The notes: a model not told the origin generated them from the letters alone. Counted from the stretch's first letter, positions 23,749-33,050 are shown. The stretch: 64,000 nucleotides of DNA from an uncultured Clostridia bacterium (GCA_946499275.1 CAMMRL010000004.1:1-64000); one strand, 5' to 3'. Made by a program: numbers and translations.

Positions 23749-25767
23749 ATGGCAATGATTACACTCAACAACCCTGCTTTTTCCTGCGTCTTCGATGAAA
23801 AGACCGGCGCCCTGGCCGAAGTAGTACGCGGAGGCCGCCGCATCCCCTTTGCAGGAATCGGCTTTGACCTGGGATGTAATGAGGAAAACATGACCAAGGT
23901 ACTGGAATACGATTCCCTTCTCGAAAACCGCACCTGGAACTTACCCCGCATCACCCCGACGCATGGCGGCATGGAGACGTTGGACGCGGTAAGCTGTGAA
24001 CGCGACGCGCACAGCGTATCTTTTACTTATCATATCGGCACGCTGGCAATTACGTTTACATACACCCTTTTGGACGGTGCGTTAAAGCTCGTCGCGACAG
24101 TGAAAAATCTCGGCAGCGAGACGGCGTACCTGAACACCTTCTCCTTTATTTCCCGCTTGCCCGGCAAGGACGGGGTAACCTTTGATTACCCCTGCAATAC
24201 CCCATTGGGCGAAATGACTGTAAGTGCGCTTTCCCCTTACCAGGTGGTGGAATCCGGCCTGGTGAATTTTGCTACCCATATAAAAGCTTTTGACAGTGAG
24301 ATGAATCTGCTTTTCATTGACGACATAGAAAAATGGAGCTGCGGGGTGTATCATGACGGGGAGAAAACCAACGTCGTATACAGCGCTTCTCTGGAGGCGG
24401 ACCTGTTGCCCGACGCAACGCTCGAAGTAGGGAACTTCTATGTGCAGCCCTGCGACCCGGCTCTGAGCCCTTATATCCAGATCCGGAATTTGGTCGACTC
24501 CCTCGGCTATCATCCCTGCGAAGGCGGCATTACGGACGGCGTGATGTACTCCTGCCATCCGGCCGGCACAATGGATTCGAAGTTCCCGATGAAGGATGAC
24601 TTGTTCCAGTACGCCGACCGGCTGGAAGGCCTGAAAAAAATGGGGATCGACCATGTTTGGCTCCTCCCTGTATTCGACCACAATGAGGACGGGGTGTACC
24701 ACTCCAACGACCAGTCAATCATTGACAAACGGTACGGCGGCGAAGAAGGCTGCAAATACTATTGCGACAAAGCGCACGAGCTGGGGATGACCGTCCTGTT
24801 TGATTATGTCCCTCACGGCCCGGCGCCGGAATTCCCCCTGGCGAAAGACAACCCCGACTGGTGTTCCAAGCGTCGGGACGGCTCGCTCCAGGACGAATGG
24901 CACTGTGTTTCGATGGATTACAACCATCCCGGGTATCAGAAATACACTTCCGACCTGGTATACGATCATGTAAAGCGCTTCGGCGTGGACGGCGCGCGAA
25001 TCGACTGCGCGATGGGCGGCTTGTCCAACTGGCGGCCCTATAATGGATACCGCCCCAGCGCCGACAGCGTGTGCGCCGGGGTCCATATTACCGAGGCAAT
25101 CCGCGACGGCTTCCTGCGTGGCGGCAAACGCTCTTTCATCCTGCCGGAAAACTTCCATCCCATCCCGCCTTATTACCATACGACCGATATTTTTTATGGG
25201 ATGAACCTGTACCGGGTATTTGTGGAACTCGAGCCGAAACTGAAAGAAGATCCGGCAGAGTATGCCCGCATCCTTACCCGCTGGCTGGATGTCGAAAAGC
25301 AGACCACCCCGGAAAACTATCACAAAATGCGTTTCCTCGGCAACCATGATACCGTGTCCTGGGTATGGCAGTCCCGCCGCGCAGTGGACTGCTACGGGGA
25401 AGGCGGCGCCAAGGCGCTGTGGGCCGTGATCTCGCTAATCGACGGCATGCCGATGATCTATCATGGCGACGAGGACCCGAGCATCTATCTGGCCAAAGGG
25501 GAAAACCGCGTAGAATTCTTCACAAAGCTTTTCCGCGACCGCCGGGAACTGATCGGCAATACCAACGCAACCGAGTATCTCTACACGGGTACGCCGATTA
25601 TGGCTTTCATCCGCGGCGAAGGCGACACACGCCGCCTGGTTCTGGTCAACCTGTCGGATACGGCGCAGGATTTCGACCTGTCGGCTTATCCGGGCGCTGT
25701 GTCGCTGGTGAATGAAACCACATCCGGAACCGTCGCCCCGTTCGCCTATGACATCTACCGTCTGTAA
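23749..25767 (+). CDS. Cytoplasmic GH13 alpha-amylase-family glycosidase
   Basis: The 672-residue protein lacks a signal peptide. Residues about 1-270 form a beta-rich N-terminal domain, followed by a GH13 barrel. All four hallmark regions are present: DYVPH (D352/H356), GVDGARIDCAMGG (nucleophile D419), ILPENFHP (acid/base E467) and FLGNHDT (D534). The family hydrolyses or transfers alpha-glucosidic bonds; the exact product is unknown. AAGGAAAGG precedes two possible starts, M1 and M3. The next gene encodes a lipoprotein paralogue, so the pair probably acts inside and outside on the same alpha-glucan-like substrate. Its promoter carries two LacI-type sites. Confidence 0.88.
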   Translation: MAMITLNNPAFSCVFDEKTGALAEVVRGGRRIPFAGIGFDLGCNEENMTKVLEYDSLLENRTWNLPRITPTHGGMETLDAVSCERDAHSVSFTYHIGTLAITFTYTLLDGALKLVATVKNLGSETAYLNTFSFISRLPGKDGVTFDYPCNTPLGEMTVSALSPYQVVESGLVNFATHIKAFDSEMNLLFIDDIEKWSCGVYHDGEKTNVVYSASLEADLLPDATLEVGNFYVQPCDPALSPYIQIRNLVDSLGYHPCEGGITDGVMYSCHPAGTMDSKFPMKDDLFQYADRLEGLKKMGIDHVWLLPVFDHNEDGVYHSNDQSIIDKRYGGEEGCKYYCDKAHELGMTVLFDYVPHGPAPEFPLAKDNPDWCSKRRDGSLQDEWHCVSMDYNHPGYQKYTSDLVYDHVKRFGVDGARIDCAMGGLSNWRPYNGYRPSADSVCAGVHITEAIRDGFLRGGKRSFILPENFHPIPPYYHTTDIFYGMNLYRVFVELEPKLKEDPAEYARILTRWLDVEKQTTPENYHKMRFLGNHDTVSWVWQSRRAVDCYGEGGAKALWAVISLIDGMPMIYHGDEDPSIYLAKGENRVEFFTKLFRDRRELIGNTNATEYLYTGTPIMAFIRGEGDTRRLVLVNLSDTAQDFDLSAYPGAVSLVNETTSGTVAPFAYDIYRL

Positions 25768-25815
25768 TCCATTGGCCTAACACCCAAAACTTTTCATGAG
25801 AAAGGATCCTCCAAC

Positions 25816-27981
25816 ATGAAAAAAGCCAAGCGCGTTCTCAGTGCCCTCTTAGGGGCTGTCCTGATGCTTTCCTTCATGGCCGGCTGTAAGGACAGCGGGG
25901 ATTCCGACCCCAACAAAACCAAAATCGACGTGACAGCGGAGGAAGCGTTTACCGACGTAACCATCGGGGATATGACCTGTACGCTCAACACCAAAACGGG
26001 CATGATCACCCAGGTCAAAAACAGCAAGCAAACCGTTGACCTGAGCGGCCTGCTGATTGATGTGGGTTATAACAAAAAGATGGTCATGAACCAGGTGGGC
26101 TATCAGAGCTATGAAAACAATGAAACCTGGACCCTTCCTTCTCTTGTGCTCAGAAAAAAGGAGCTCCCGGAATACACGCTGAATTCGATTTATCAGACCT
26201 CTACCGGCCTGGAAGTCAGCATGACACTGGACACGTTGACGATTACTTATGTGTATACCTTCATGGAGGATGTACTCAAACTCGGCGCAAAGCTTAGTAC
26301 CAGCGCGGAAGAGCAGCAGCTCGTCAACGGCGTCGCTTTCCTGGTGCGCGGCATTGATATGGATAAGGAAACGTCCACTTTTGAATATCCGGGCAGCACG
26401 CCGGGCGGCGTTTATACGTTCACTGAAAACATCAACTACGTCACCAATGTAACCGATTACAGCTCTCCGGTGACCTGCCTGAGCCAGAATGATCCCGCTT
26501 ATAACTTGAACGTGATTTTCCTGGACGAAGAGGAAAAATGGAGCACCTCCGCTTATTATGACGAGAACGGCAAGCTGGGCGTCGCCAACCTCGCGGCGGT
26601 GGAAGGTTACCTGAAAAAAGGCGAGGAAATGGCGGTCGGCGACCTATATGTCCAGTTGGTGGGCGACCAGGACAAGTACACCGCCGTGCAGGACTTTTAT
26701 GCAGCACTCGGCTACAAGAATCCGGACGACCCGGTTAACGACGGGCCGATGTATGAAGGCTTCCCCTACGGCACCATGGATACCGATTACCAGAACCCCC
26801 ACACGTTGCAGGAGTATGCGGAACAGCTGGATGATCTTAAAGAGATGGGCGTGAAAAACGTTTGGCTGCTGCCGATTTTCTCCAGTACCAACAACAATGT
26901 TTACGAACCGATCGATCAGGCGGTGATCGATCCCAAATACGGCGGGAACGAAGGGGCGAAAGCCTTTATCGACCGGGCTCATGAACTGGGGATGCGGGTG
27001 CTGTTCGACTATGTGCCCCACGGACCTCGCCCGGACCAGCCTCTGGCGGTAGAACATCCGGATTGGATCTCCAAGAAAAAAGACGGCTCCAATCAGATCG
27101 AGTGGGAATGCGTTTCCTTCGACTATAACAATCCCGGATATTACCAGTACACCGTAGACATGGTGAAAAACCAGACGCTGGAAGTGGGCGTGGACGGCGC
27201 CCGTATTGACTGCTCTATGGGCGGTCTGTCCAACTGGAGCCCGGTCGACGGCCTGCGGGCCAGCAGCTCGGGGTTGCGCGGCGGCCAGAACATCGTTAAG
27301 GCGATCACGGAAGGCTTCGAACAGGCTGGCAAAAACGCAATGATTATGCCGGAAAACTTCCATCCGGTGCCCTTCTACGCCAGCATCACCGACGTATTCT
27401 ACGACATGCCGCTTTTCCGCATGATGTACAACCTCAACCATTCCGGCGTGACGGAAACCGAATATACACAGGAACTGATGCGTTGGCTGGATGTGGAGAA
27501 CAAAACTTCCGTCAAAGGCCAGACCAAGCTCCGTTTCCTCGGCAACCACGACACGGTGACCTGGACCTTTGACGCCGCCCGTCCACAGGCGGTATACGGC
27601 ACAGAAAAGGCCAAAGCCCTGTGGTGCGTGATGAGCTTTATTGACGGTATCCCCTTCCTGTATCAGGGCGACGAGGATCCGGCGACCTATAACCTGCCGG
27701 GAGAGAACCTGGAATCCTTCTTTAAGGACATCTTCGGGGCACGGGAACAGTTCCTCCCGGCCGACTACACGACCGAATACCTGCCGTCCAACACGCCGGT
27801 ATTTGCCTTCTACCGCGCCGGAGATAACGACCAGAAGCTGGTCCTGATCAACCTCTCCACAGGTGAGCAGACCTTTGATATCGGCGACGGCGACAACACG
27901 GTGCTGTTTGAGAACGGTGTCACGGTTTCCGGCCACTCCGCGACCCTCGCCCCCTTCAGCGCGGCAATCATCCAAAAATAA
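25816..27981 (+). CDS. Surface lipoprotein GH13 alpha-amylase-family glycosidase
   Basis: This 721-residue paralogue of the upstream gene has a signal peptide ending in the lipobox FMAGC (Cys24), placing it on the outer face of the membrane. After a linker come the same N-terminal beta domain and GH13 barrel. Catalytic regions are DYVPHG, GVDGARIDCSMGG (D465), IMPENFHP (E513) and FLGNHDT (D579). The AAAGGA site lies 10 bases before the ATG. The gap from the upstream gene is 48 bases, and a terminator follows. It would trim the polymer outside before import; the specificity is unknown. Confidence 0.88.
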   Translation: MKKAKRVLSALLGAVLMLSFMAGCKDSGDSDPNKTKIDVTAEEAFTDVTIGDMTCTLNTKTGMITQVKNSKQTVDLSGLLIDVGYNKKMVMNQVGYQSYENNETWTLPSLVLRKKELPEYTLNSIYQTSTGLEVSMTLDTLTITYVYTFMEDVLKLGAKLSTSAEEQQLVNGVAFLVRGIDMDKETSTFEYPGSTPGGVYTFTENINYVTNVTDYSSPVTCLSQNDPAYNLNVIFLDEEEKWSTSAYYDENGKLGVANLAAVEGYLKKGEEMAVGDLYVQLVGDQDKYTAVQDFYAALGYKNPDDPVNDGPMYEGFPYGTMDTDYQNPHTLQEYAEQLDDLKEMGVKNVWLLPIFSSTNNNVYEPIDQAVIDPKYGGNEGAKAFIDRAHELGMRVLFDYVPHGPRPDQPLAVEHPDWISKKKDGSNQIEWECVSFDYNNPGYYQYTVDMVKNQTLEVGVDGARIDCSMGGLSNWSPVDGLRASSSGLRGGQNIVKAITEGFEQAGKNAMIMPENFHPVPFYASITDVFYDMPLFRMMYNLNHSGVTETEYTQELMRWLDVENKTSVKGQTKLRFLGNHDTVTWTFDAARPQAVYGTEKAKALWCVMSFIDGIPFLYQGDEDPATYNLPGENLESFFKDIFGAREQFLPADYTTEYLPSNTPVFAFYRAGDNDQKLVLINLSTGEQTFDIGDGDNTVLFENGVTVSGHSATLAPFSAAIIQK

Positions 27982-28007
27982 GGGGACTTCCTCGCAAGAT
28001 ACCCCTA

Positions 28008-28054
28008 CATAGAAAAGCCCCTCTCTGGATAACCTCGGAGAGGGCTTTTCTATG
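28008..28054 (+). terminator. Terminator hairpin after the GH13 pair
   Basis: CATAGAAAAGCCCCTCTC and GAGAGGGCTTTTCTATG pair along 17 bases with one bulge. TTTT lies inside the right arm and T-rich sequence follows. It lies 26 bases after the GH13 lipoprotein stop. Confidence 0.75.
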
Positions 28055-28426
28055 TGGTTTGTCGCCATATATTACCTTATTATATAACTATCCGCCTTTA
28101 TGTTTCGGTTCAAACGTCGGTTCAGGCTCCACAAGCCCCGCTATCCGCACATGGTAATACTAAATCTTACCGCCGCCTATGATTGCTTTGCCTTAAACCG
28201 ATCGGGATTGGGTGATCAGGCCATACCAACATGTCCAATATTTTTGTTTGTACAAAAGCCCCCATTATCGACATAGCCCCCATGATGCGCTGAACCTCTT
28301 GCATTCCATGGCCTACGACCCGTGAACGGGGCCAGTCCATAAGCGGCGGTTACCGACCGTTTTTCAAATCCTTTTAAAGGGTACCCCCCTTCTGCCTATC
28401 TCCGAAAGAACTGAGGGTACCATGTT
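28055..28426. other. Intergenic stretch without a recognised gene
   Basis: About 370 bases between two terminators. No ORF with a start and ribosome site was found. One minus-strand frame reads VTAAYGLAPFTGRR for a short way before losing sense, which might be a decayed coding remnant but cannot be assigned. A GGGTACC motif occurs twice near 28380 and 28416. Confidence 0.5.
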
Positions 28427-28465
28427 AAAAGCCGGCTCTCCGTGTTATACGGAGAGCCGGCTTTT
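28427..28465 (-). terminator. Bidirectional terminator after glycyl radical enzyme 1
   Basis: AAAAGCCGGCTCTCCGT and ACGGAGAGCCGGCTTTT are perfect 17-base arms around GTTAT. The A-run and T-run on either side let it work on both strands. It ends the 28480-30717 gene. Confidence 0.88.
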
Positions 28466-28479
28466 CGTAATAAAGGGAA

Positions 28480-30717
28480 TCAATACAGCGTGCGACTTGC
28501 GATTTCGCGTTGCACGTCGGGGGCAAGGGTAACGAACCGGGCGCTAAACCCGCCTACGCGCACCATAATATGCCCGTATTTTTCCGGATGGATCATCGCC
28601 TGCTCCAAATCGTCCTTGCTGACAACGGTAATCATCGCCTGCGCGCCGCCGTTATCAAAATAAGTATCCAGCAGGCTCTTCAGGATATCCCGGTGGTTGT
28701 TGAACAGATCCTTGCTGAACTTCATATTCTGCACGGCGCCCGCATGGTGATGGGTGTCCAGCTTCACCAGGGAGTTGAGCATTGCGGTCACGCCGTTGGT
28801 GTCGGTGCCGCCCGTCGGATTGTTGCCGTTGGCCATCGGTTCCTTGGCCAGCCGGCCGTCGGCGGAAGCGCCGGTGAACCGGCCTAGAATGGTGTTTGCC
28901 TCGTTATTGATAATAACGATCATATACGAATGCAGGTTGGTGTGCTCCCGTTGATTGCGAACCGTGTCGCACAGCCATTCATGGAATCCCTGCGCAAAGG
29001 TATCAATACCCGGCAGGTCGTTGCCGTACTTCTCGATATCCATCAGGATTTTGCGTTCCTTCTCATAGCCGACAAAGTTGGCCTTCATCGCCTTAAGCAG
29101 GGTGGCGCGGTCTATTAGCTTCTGATCGTACACTGCCGTCTTAATCGCATACAAGCTGTTTGCCGTATTGACGTTGCCGTAGGTTTCCAGCGTACCGCCG
29201 AGATACCGCGCGCCGCCATTGAGCAGGGCCTTGCCCCGTTCCATGCAGTCGTCAAACAGCATCGTCATATACAGATACGGCCCGGCTTGGGCAACCGTTT
29301 CGTACTCGATCTGCTCCTGCTGGGCGAGGATTTCGATGTAATAGGTAAGCTGCTTCTTATACGCCGCGTACAGATCGTCGAAGGTTTCGAAGTCTTCGAG
29401 CCCGCCAAGCTTCAGGCCCATATCCTTGTCGTACAGCATATCGTGGCCATTGTACAAGGTAGCTTCGAGCGCCTTGAGCAGGTTGATGATCCCGTTCGGG
29501 GAACCAATGCTCCGATGATTGAGCACATACTCGCCGCAACCAAACATCATGTAATCCTCGGCTTCTTCGTGCGAAACTTCGAACGCGCTTTCAACCGAAG
29601 GTATATTTACATCATCATTATACAGCATGGGGAAGGTACGTCCCTCGCCGATGCAAGTCAGCGCCTTGTCCATCAGCTCCGGATTCTGCCCCTTGTAAAA
29701 ACGCAAGGAAAGCTGCGGCTCAATCTCAATCACTGTGCGGGAAGCTTCGAGCGCGAGCAGGGCAATCTTGTCGGCGTTTGCTTCGTTGCGGCCCCCGCGG
29801 CCGCCGATCACCACACGGGAGTGGAACACCGTCTCGCGGGAAGCCATCAGACGCCACAGAGACTGGGTATAGGCCAGCGCCTCTTCCTCAGTAATCCGAC
29901 CGGCTCCCAGGTCGTTCACATAAAAGTCGCCCATGTATACGTCCATCCGCCCATAGTTGAGCACGCCGCTGATCAGGGAATACAGCCACGCAAGCTGCAT
30001 AGCCTCCACAAAGTTGGCAGGCGCTTTGTGCGCGATCGTTTCCAGCGTTTCGGCGAGCTTCAGCCGCTGCTCCCGTTTGGACGGGGCGGAGCCAAAGGTC
30101 TGCGCGGCGGCGCGGGCTTCCGCCGCATACCGCAGGCAGACGGCGGAAAGGGTGTCCATCGCCATCATCATGCCTTCAAACAGGGCAACGTCGCCGCCCT
30201 CTTTTTCCGCTTTTTCCTTATACTTCTGCGCTTCCGCCTTCAAGCCGTCCAGCCCGAGCCGCATCAGCTTGTCGTAGTCCATGTACGCGTCCACAATGCG
30301 GTACAGAGGGAAGGCCACCTCGCTGTGCTCCCAGTAAATATCCTCCGGCAGCGCTTGTTTCATATACTCGGGGAACCGGGCCCGGGTCTTGTGCCGGGTT
30401 TCCTCCCCTTTCCAGAATTCCAGCGCGTCCCGGATATCCTGCTTTTGCCCCTCCGTATAGAGATCGCTTTGCAGCAGCGCGTCAATCCGCTGCGGGTCAT
30501 AGAAATAGCTCACGCTACGGCCGAGCAGCGGTTCAGAACAGTAGCCCACCTCTGCGATTAGGAAACGGCCGGCGAGCAGATCGTCCTCCCGCATCGGCTG
30601 GAACCAATACCGGGTCTGCACCTCTACGCACTTCGCTTCGCGGATGGCGGAAGGGGCATCCTGGTATTTTTTATAGGTATCGGTAAACTCCATAATGTAT
30701 TCATAAGCGTTCAACAT
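28480..30717 (-). CDS. Glycyl radical enzyme 1 (pyruvate formate-lyase family, unknown substrate)
   Basis: The ATG at 30717 (MLNAYEYIM, 745 residues) follows AAAGGAG at 8 bases and replaces the track start. The C-terminal VRVGGFSARFVTLAP is the glycyl radical loop (radical Gly about 723), and DVQREIASRTLY ends the protein as in PFL-type enzymes. The central MFGCGEYVLNHRS contains the candidate thiyl Cys (about C394). This is not the GCVEP of choline lyase or diol dehydratases, nor the double Cys of PFL. No activase adjoins it; the one at 39406-40299 might serve in trans. It has its own promoter with a LacI-type site. Role: radical breakage of an unknown, probably sugar-derived, compound. Confidence 0.88.
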   Translation of the reverse strand: MLNAYEYIMEFTDTYKKYQDAPSAIREAKCVEVQTRYWFQPMREDDLLAGRFLIAEVGYCSEPLLGRSVSYFYDPQRIDALLQSDLYTEGQKQDIRDALEFWKGEETRHKTRARFPEYMKQALPEDIYWEHSEVAFPLYRIVDAYMDYDKLMRLGLDGLKAEAQKYKEKAEKEGGDVALFEGMMMAMDTLSAVCLRYAAEARAAAQTFGSAPSKREQRLKLAETLETIAHKAPANFVEAMQLAWLYSLISGVLNYGRMDVYMGDFYVNDLGAGRITEEEALAYTQSLWRLMASRETVFHSRVVIGGRGGRNEANADKIALLALEASRTVIEIEPQLSLRFYKGQNPELMDKALTCIGEGRTFPMLYNDDVNIPSVESAFEVSHEEAEDYMMFGCGEYVLNHRSIGSPNGIINLLKALEATLYNGHDMLYDKDMGLKLGGLEDFETFDDLYAAYKKQLTYYIEILAQQEQIEYETVAQAGPYLYMTMLFDDCMERGKALLNGGARYLGGTLETYGNVNTANSLYAIKTAVYDQKLIDRATLLKAMKANFVGYEKERKILMDIEKYGNDLPGIDTFAQGFHEWLCDTVRNQREHTNLHSYMIVIINNEANTILGRFTGASADGRLAKEPMANGNNPTGGTDTNGVTAMLNSLVKLDTHHHAGAVQNMKFSKDLFNNHRDILKSLLDTYFDNGGAQAMITVVSKDDLEQAMIHPEKYGHIMVRVGGFSARFVTLAPDVQREIASRTLY

Positions 30718-30768
30718 ATAAAAAACTCCTTTCTGAGCCGGCATTCTGCCGACGGTCAGATCCCTATG

Positions 30769-30783
30769 AGAAAACGTTTACGC
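30769..30783. promoter_or_regulatory. LacI-type operator before GRE1
   Basis: GAGAAAACGTTTACG holds the AAACGTTT core at 30772-30779, with the GTTTAC half as in the 22524 and 23667 sites. It lies about 33 bases downstream of the predicted GRE1 start, where a bound regulator would block elongation. Confidence 0.55.
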
Positions 30784-30815
30784 CGCGCCGGCATCCACGC
30801 CTCTCATCCATCCTC

Positions 30816-30844
30816 ATTATACGCATGCCCAAGCAAAAAATCAA
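30816..30844 (-). promoter_or_regulatory. Sigma-A promoter for GRE1
   Basis: On the minus strand: TTGATT (30844-30839), 17-base spacer, TATAAT (30821-30816). The predicted start is near 30808, with a leader of about 90 bases. Confidence 0.75.
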
Positions 30845-30971
30845 GGTGCTTTCGCAAACCGATCAAAGAAATTTCCAGAAGGTTTCCCCCCAGCGTTTAA
30901 ACATTCCACGACGTATTTCTTTCGGTAGAAATAATCTTTGGCTATCCGCTGCGCGGCGCCGGTAACCACGG

Positions 30972-31006
30972 CAAAAAGCCCCCTCAAGGTCGAGTCTTGA
31001 GGGGGC
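30972..31006 (-). terminator. Rho-independent terminator of xylB
   Basis: On the minus strand GCCCCCTCAAG and CTTGAGGGGGC (30978-31006) form an 11-base stem with a 7-base loop, followed by TTTTTGCC. It lies about 20 bases after the xylulokinase stop. Confidence 0.9.
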
Positions 31007-31026
31007 ACAACCGATAAAACAGCCAA

Positions 31027-32550
31027 TTATAACTTGCTGAGCTGGGAAAACGAAGTTTTCACCGCCGGATACAGCGCTGTATACAACTGATAATACGGCG
31101 CGTATTTGGCTGTATTTTCCGGGATCGGCGACTGTACGCGGTCGGCTTTGATCACCGCGTCACAAGCCTCCGGCACGCTGGCGTACACACCCGCGCCCAC
31201 GCCGGCCAACAGCGCCACGCCGAGAGCCGGGCCTTCACGGGACGCCAGCGTTTTCACATCGCAGGCATACAAGTCCGCCAACATCTGCCGCCACAGGGGG
31301 CTGGAACCGCCCCCGCCGCAGGCCATCATATCGCTGATCGAAACGCCCATTTCGTGGAAGACCGACAGGCAGTCGTTCAAGGAATAGGCCACCCCTTCCA
31401 TCACGGCGCGGAGCATATCCTTTTTGGTGTGGATAGCCGATAGGCCGAAGAACACGCCGCGCGCGTTGGGATCGAGGTGAGGCGTGCGCTCCCCCATCAG
31501 GTAGGGCAGGTAGAGCAGCTTGTTTGCCCCCACCGGCACCGTTTCGGCTTCCTTGTCCATCAGGTAATAGGGATCCACATCCATCAGCGCCGCCGTTTCC
31601 TTTTCCGCCCCGCAGAAATTGTCCCGGAACCATTTCAGGGAAAGCCCCGCGCCCTGCGTCACCCCCATCACATGCCAGGCGCCCGGCACCGCGCAGCAGA
31701 AGGTATGCACCCTTCCCTTTTTGTCAATGGCCATACGGTCGGTATGGGCGAACACCACGCCCGACGTGCCAATGGTGGTAAACGCCCGTCCGTCCCGCAC
31801 CACGCCGGTGCCGACCGCGGCCGCCGCGTTGTCCCCCGCGCCGCCGACCACGATGGTCCCTTCCGCCAGGCCGGTAAGCTCCGCCACACGGCGAGTGACC
31901 TTGCCGGTCACCTCCGGCGATTCGTATACCTTTCCCAGCAGGGAACGGTGGATCTCCAGCTTCTCCAGCACCTCGTCCGACCAGCAGCGGTTCGGGATAT
32001 CCAGAAGCTGCATGCCGGAAGCGTCGGACACTTCGGTGGCAAATTCCCCGGTCAGCCTATACCGGATATAATCCTTGGGAAGCAGGATATGCCGGCATTT
32101 TTCGTATAATTCCGGTTCATGGTTTCGCACCCACAGGATTTTGGAGGCAGTAAACCCGGTAAGCGCCGGATTGGCTGTAATCGCAATCAGCCGGTCGTAC
32201 CCCAGCTTCGCCGTGATTTCCTCACACTCGGCGGCAGTGCGCTGATCGCACCAGATAATGGACCGGCGGAGCACCTCGCCCCGCTCGTCCAGCATGACCA
32301 GGCCGTGCATCTGCCCCGACAGGCCGATGCCTACAACCGACGATGGGGAAACGCCGCTTTTATGCAGCACGGCGCGGATCCCTTCCACTGTCGCATTCCA
32401 CCAATCGGCCGGCTCCTGTTCAGCGTACCCGTTCTGCGGCTGGTACAGCGGGTATTCCGCTGTATGGGAAGCGATTACCGCTCCCATTTCGTCAAACAAC
32501 GCGGTTTTCGTACCGGACGTTCCGATGTCAATTCCCATTAAATAGGCCAT
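31027..32550 (-). CDS. xylB: Xylulokinase-like FGGY carbohydrate kinase
   Basis: The ATG at 32550 (MAYLMGIDIGTSGTK, 507 residues) follows GGAAAGGAAGGA; the track's upstream extension has no support. The phosphate-binding GIDIGTSGTKTALF, the xylulokinase-type GLSGQMHGLVMLD and the late GGAGDNAAAAVGTG (catalytic Asp) are all present, and the length matches XylB. The enzyme phosphorylates D-xylulose or a related ketose with ATP in the cytoplasm. No xylose isomerase is in the window, so a different ketose is possible. It is transcribed alone from a good promoter at 32757-32784 and ends in a strong terminator. Confidence 0.87.
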   Translation of the reverse strand: MAYLMGIDIGTSGTKTALFDEMGAVIASHTAEYPLYQPQNGYAEQEPADWWNATVEGIRAVLHKSGVSPSSVVGIGLSGQMHGLVMLDERGEVLRRSIIWCDQRTAAECEEITAKLGYDRLIAITANPALTGFTASKILWVRNHEPELYEKCRHILLPKDYIRYRLTGEFATEVSDASGMQLLDIPNRCWSDEVLEKLEIHRSLLGKVYESPEVTGKVTRRVAELTGLAEGTIVVGGAGDNAAAAVGTGVVRDGRAFTTIGTSGVVFAHTDRMAIDKKGRVHTFCCAVPGAWHVMGVTQGAGLSLKWFRDNFCGAEKETAALMDVDPYYLMDKEAETVPVGANKLLYLPYLMGERTPHLDPNARGVFFGLSAIHTKKDMLRAVMEGVAYSLNDCLSVFHEMGVSISDMMACGGGGSSPLWRQMLADLYACDVKTLASREGPALGVALLAGVGAGVYASVPEACDAVIKADRVQSPIPENTAKYAPYYQLYTALYPAVKTSFSQLSKL

Positions 32551-32756
32551 ACTGTTCTTCCTTCCTTTCCCACTTCGCTGCGCTTGCAAACCGTCCACCC
32601 GGACTACCAGGCGTCCTCCGCAACACTTCCCGGTTTCCCATATATGCTCCTAGACGAAAGCGAGGCCAATCTATTATGCCGGATCCCGTCCCGGAACAAC
32701 CGGCTGAATCCGGAAACCGGCACCCACAAATTTCCGCCGTTTTCCGTTTGGCTTCC

Positions 32757-32784
32757 ATTATATCGCAGCAAGGGGGAAAGTCAA
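32757..32784 (-). promoter_or_regulatory. Sigma-A promoter for xylB
   Basis: On the minus strand: TTGACT (32784-32779), 16-base spacer, TATAAT (32762-32757). The leader to the xylB ATG is about 200 bases. Confidence 0.72.
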
Positions 32785-32949
32785 GGAACCGTTATGGTTT
32801 TCCCCACATTCCACAAGCAGAAAGAGAATATTGCTGCGCTTTGCTGATGCTTTTGTATCAAGATTTATCCTATTTCGTTCTTATTAGTTTTCAAAAAAAT
32901 TAAGCGAAAATAGAGCGTTTTTCTAAAACAAATGCGCAAAAAATTCCCC

Positions 32950-32978
32950 TTGCCAATTTTCACAAACAGACGTATACT
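32950..32978 (+). promoter_or_regulatory. Sigma-A promoter for the URO-D-family gene
   Basis: TTGCCA (32950-32955), 17-base spacer, TATACT (32973-32978). The predicted start lies about 65 bases before the ATG at 33051. Confidence 0.65.
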
Positions 32979-33050
32979 CGATTAAGGATTGATTTGCACT
33001 TTTATAGCCGCTTCCACCGATGTAAGGATTAAAGAAAAGGAGACAGTTTT

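Larger units (their letters stand above)
30718..31026. other. Intergenic: GRE1 promoter, operator and xylB terminator
   Basis: This 309-base gap contains, on the minus strand, the xylB terminator, the GRE1 promoter and a LacI-type operator. The 61-codon ORF 30841-31026 runs through the terminator and has no ribosome site, so it was not accepted. Confidence 0.8.
32551..33050. other. Divergent intergenic region between xylB and the URO-D-family gene
   Basis: About 500 bases holding back-to-back promoters for xylB (minus, 32757-32784) and the URO-D-family gene (plus, 32950-32978). The xylB leader is about 200 bases, with several CCGG-rich short inverted repeats. No gene, LacI-type dyad or recognisable riboswitch was seen. 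Confidence 0.7.

Noticed and set aside
28190-28350. Possible transposase remnant (VTAAYGLAPFTGRR on the minus strand)
   Set aside because: The resemblance to an IS110-type segment is short and the frame breaks at once; no inverted repeats or target duplication were seen.
30841-31026. 61-codon ORF after xylB
   Set aside because: It reads through the xylB terminator stem and the GRE1 promoter, and has no ribosome site.
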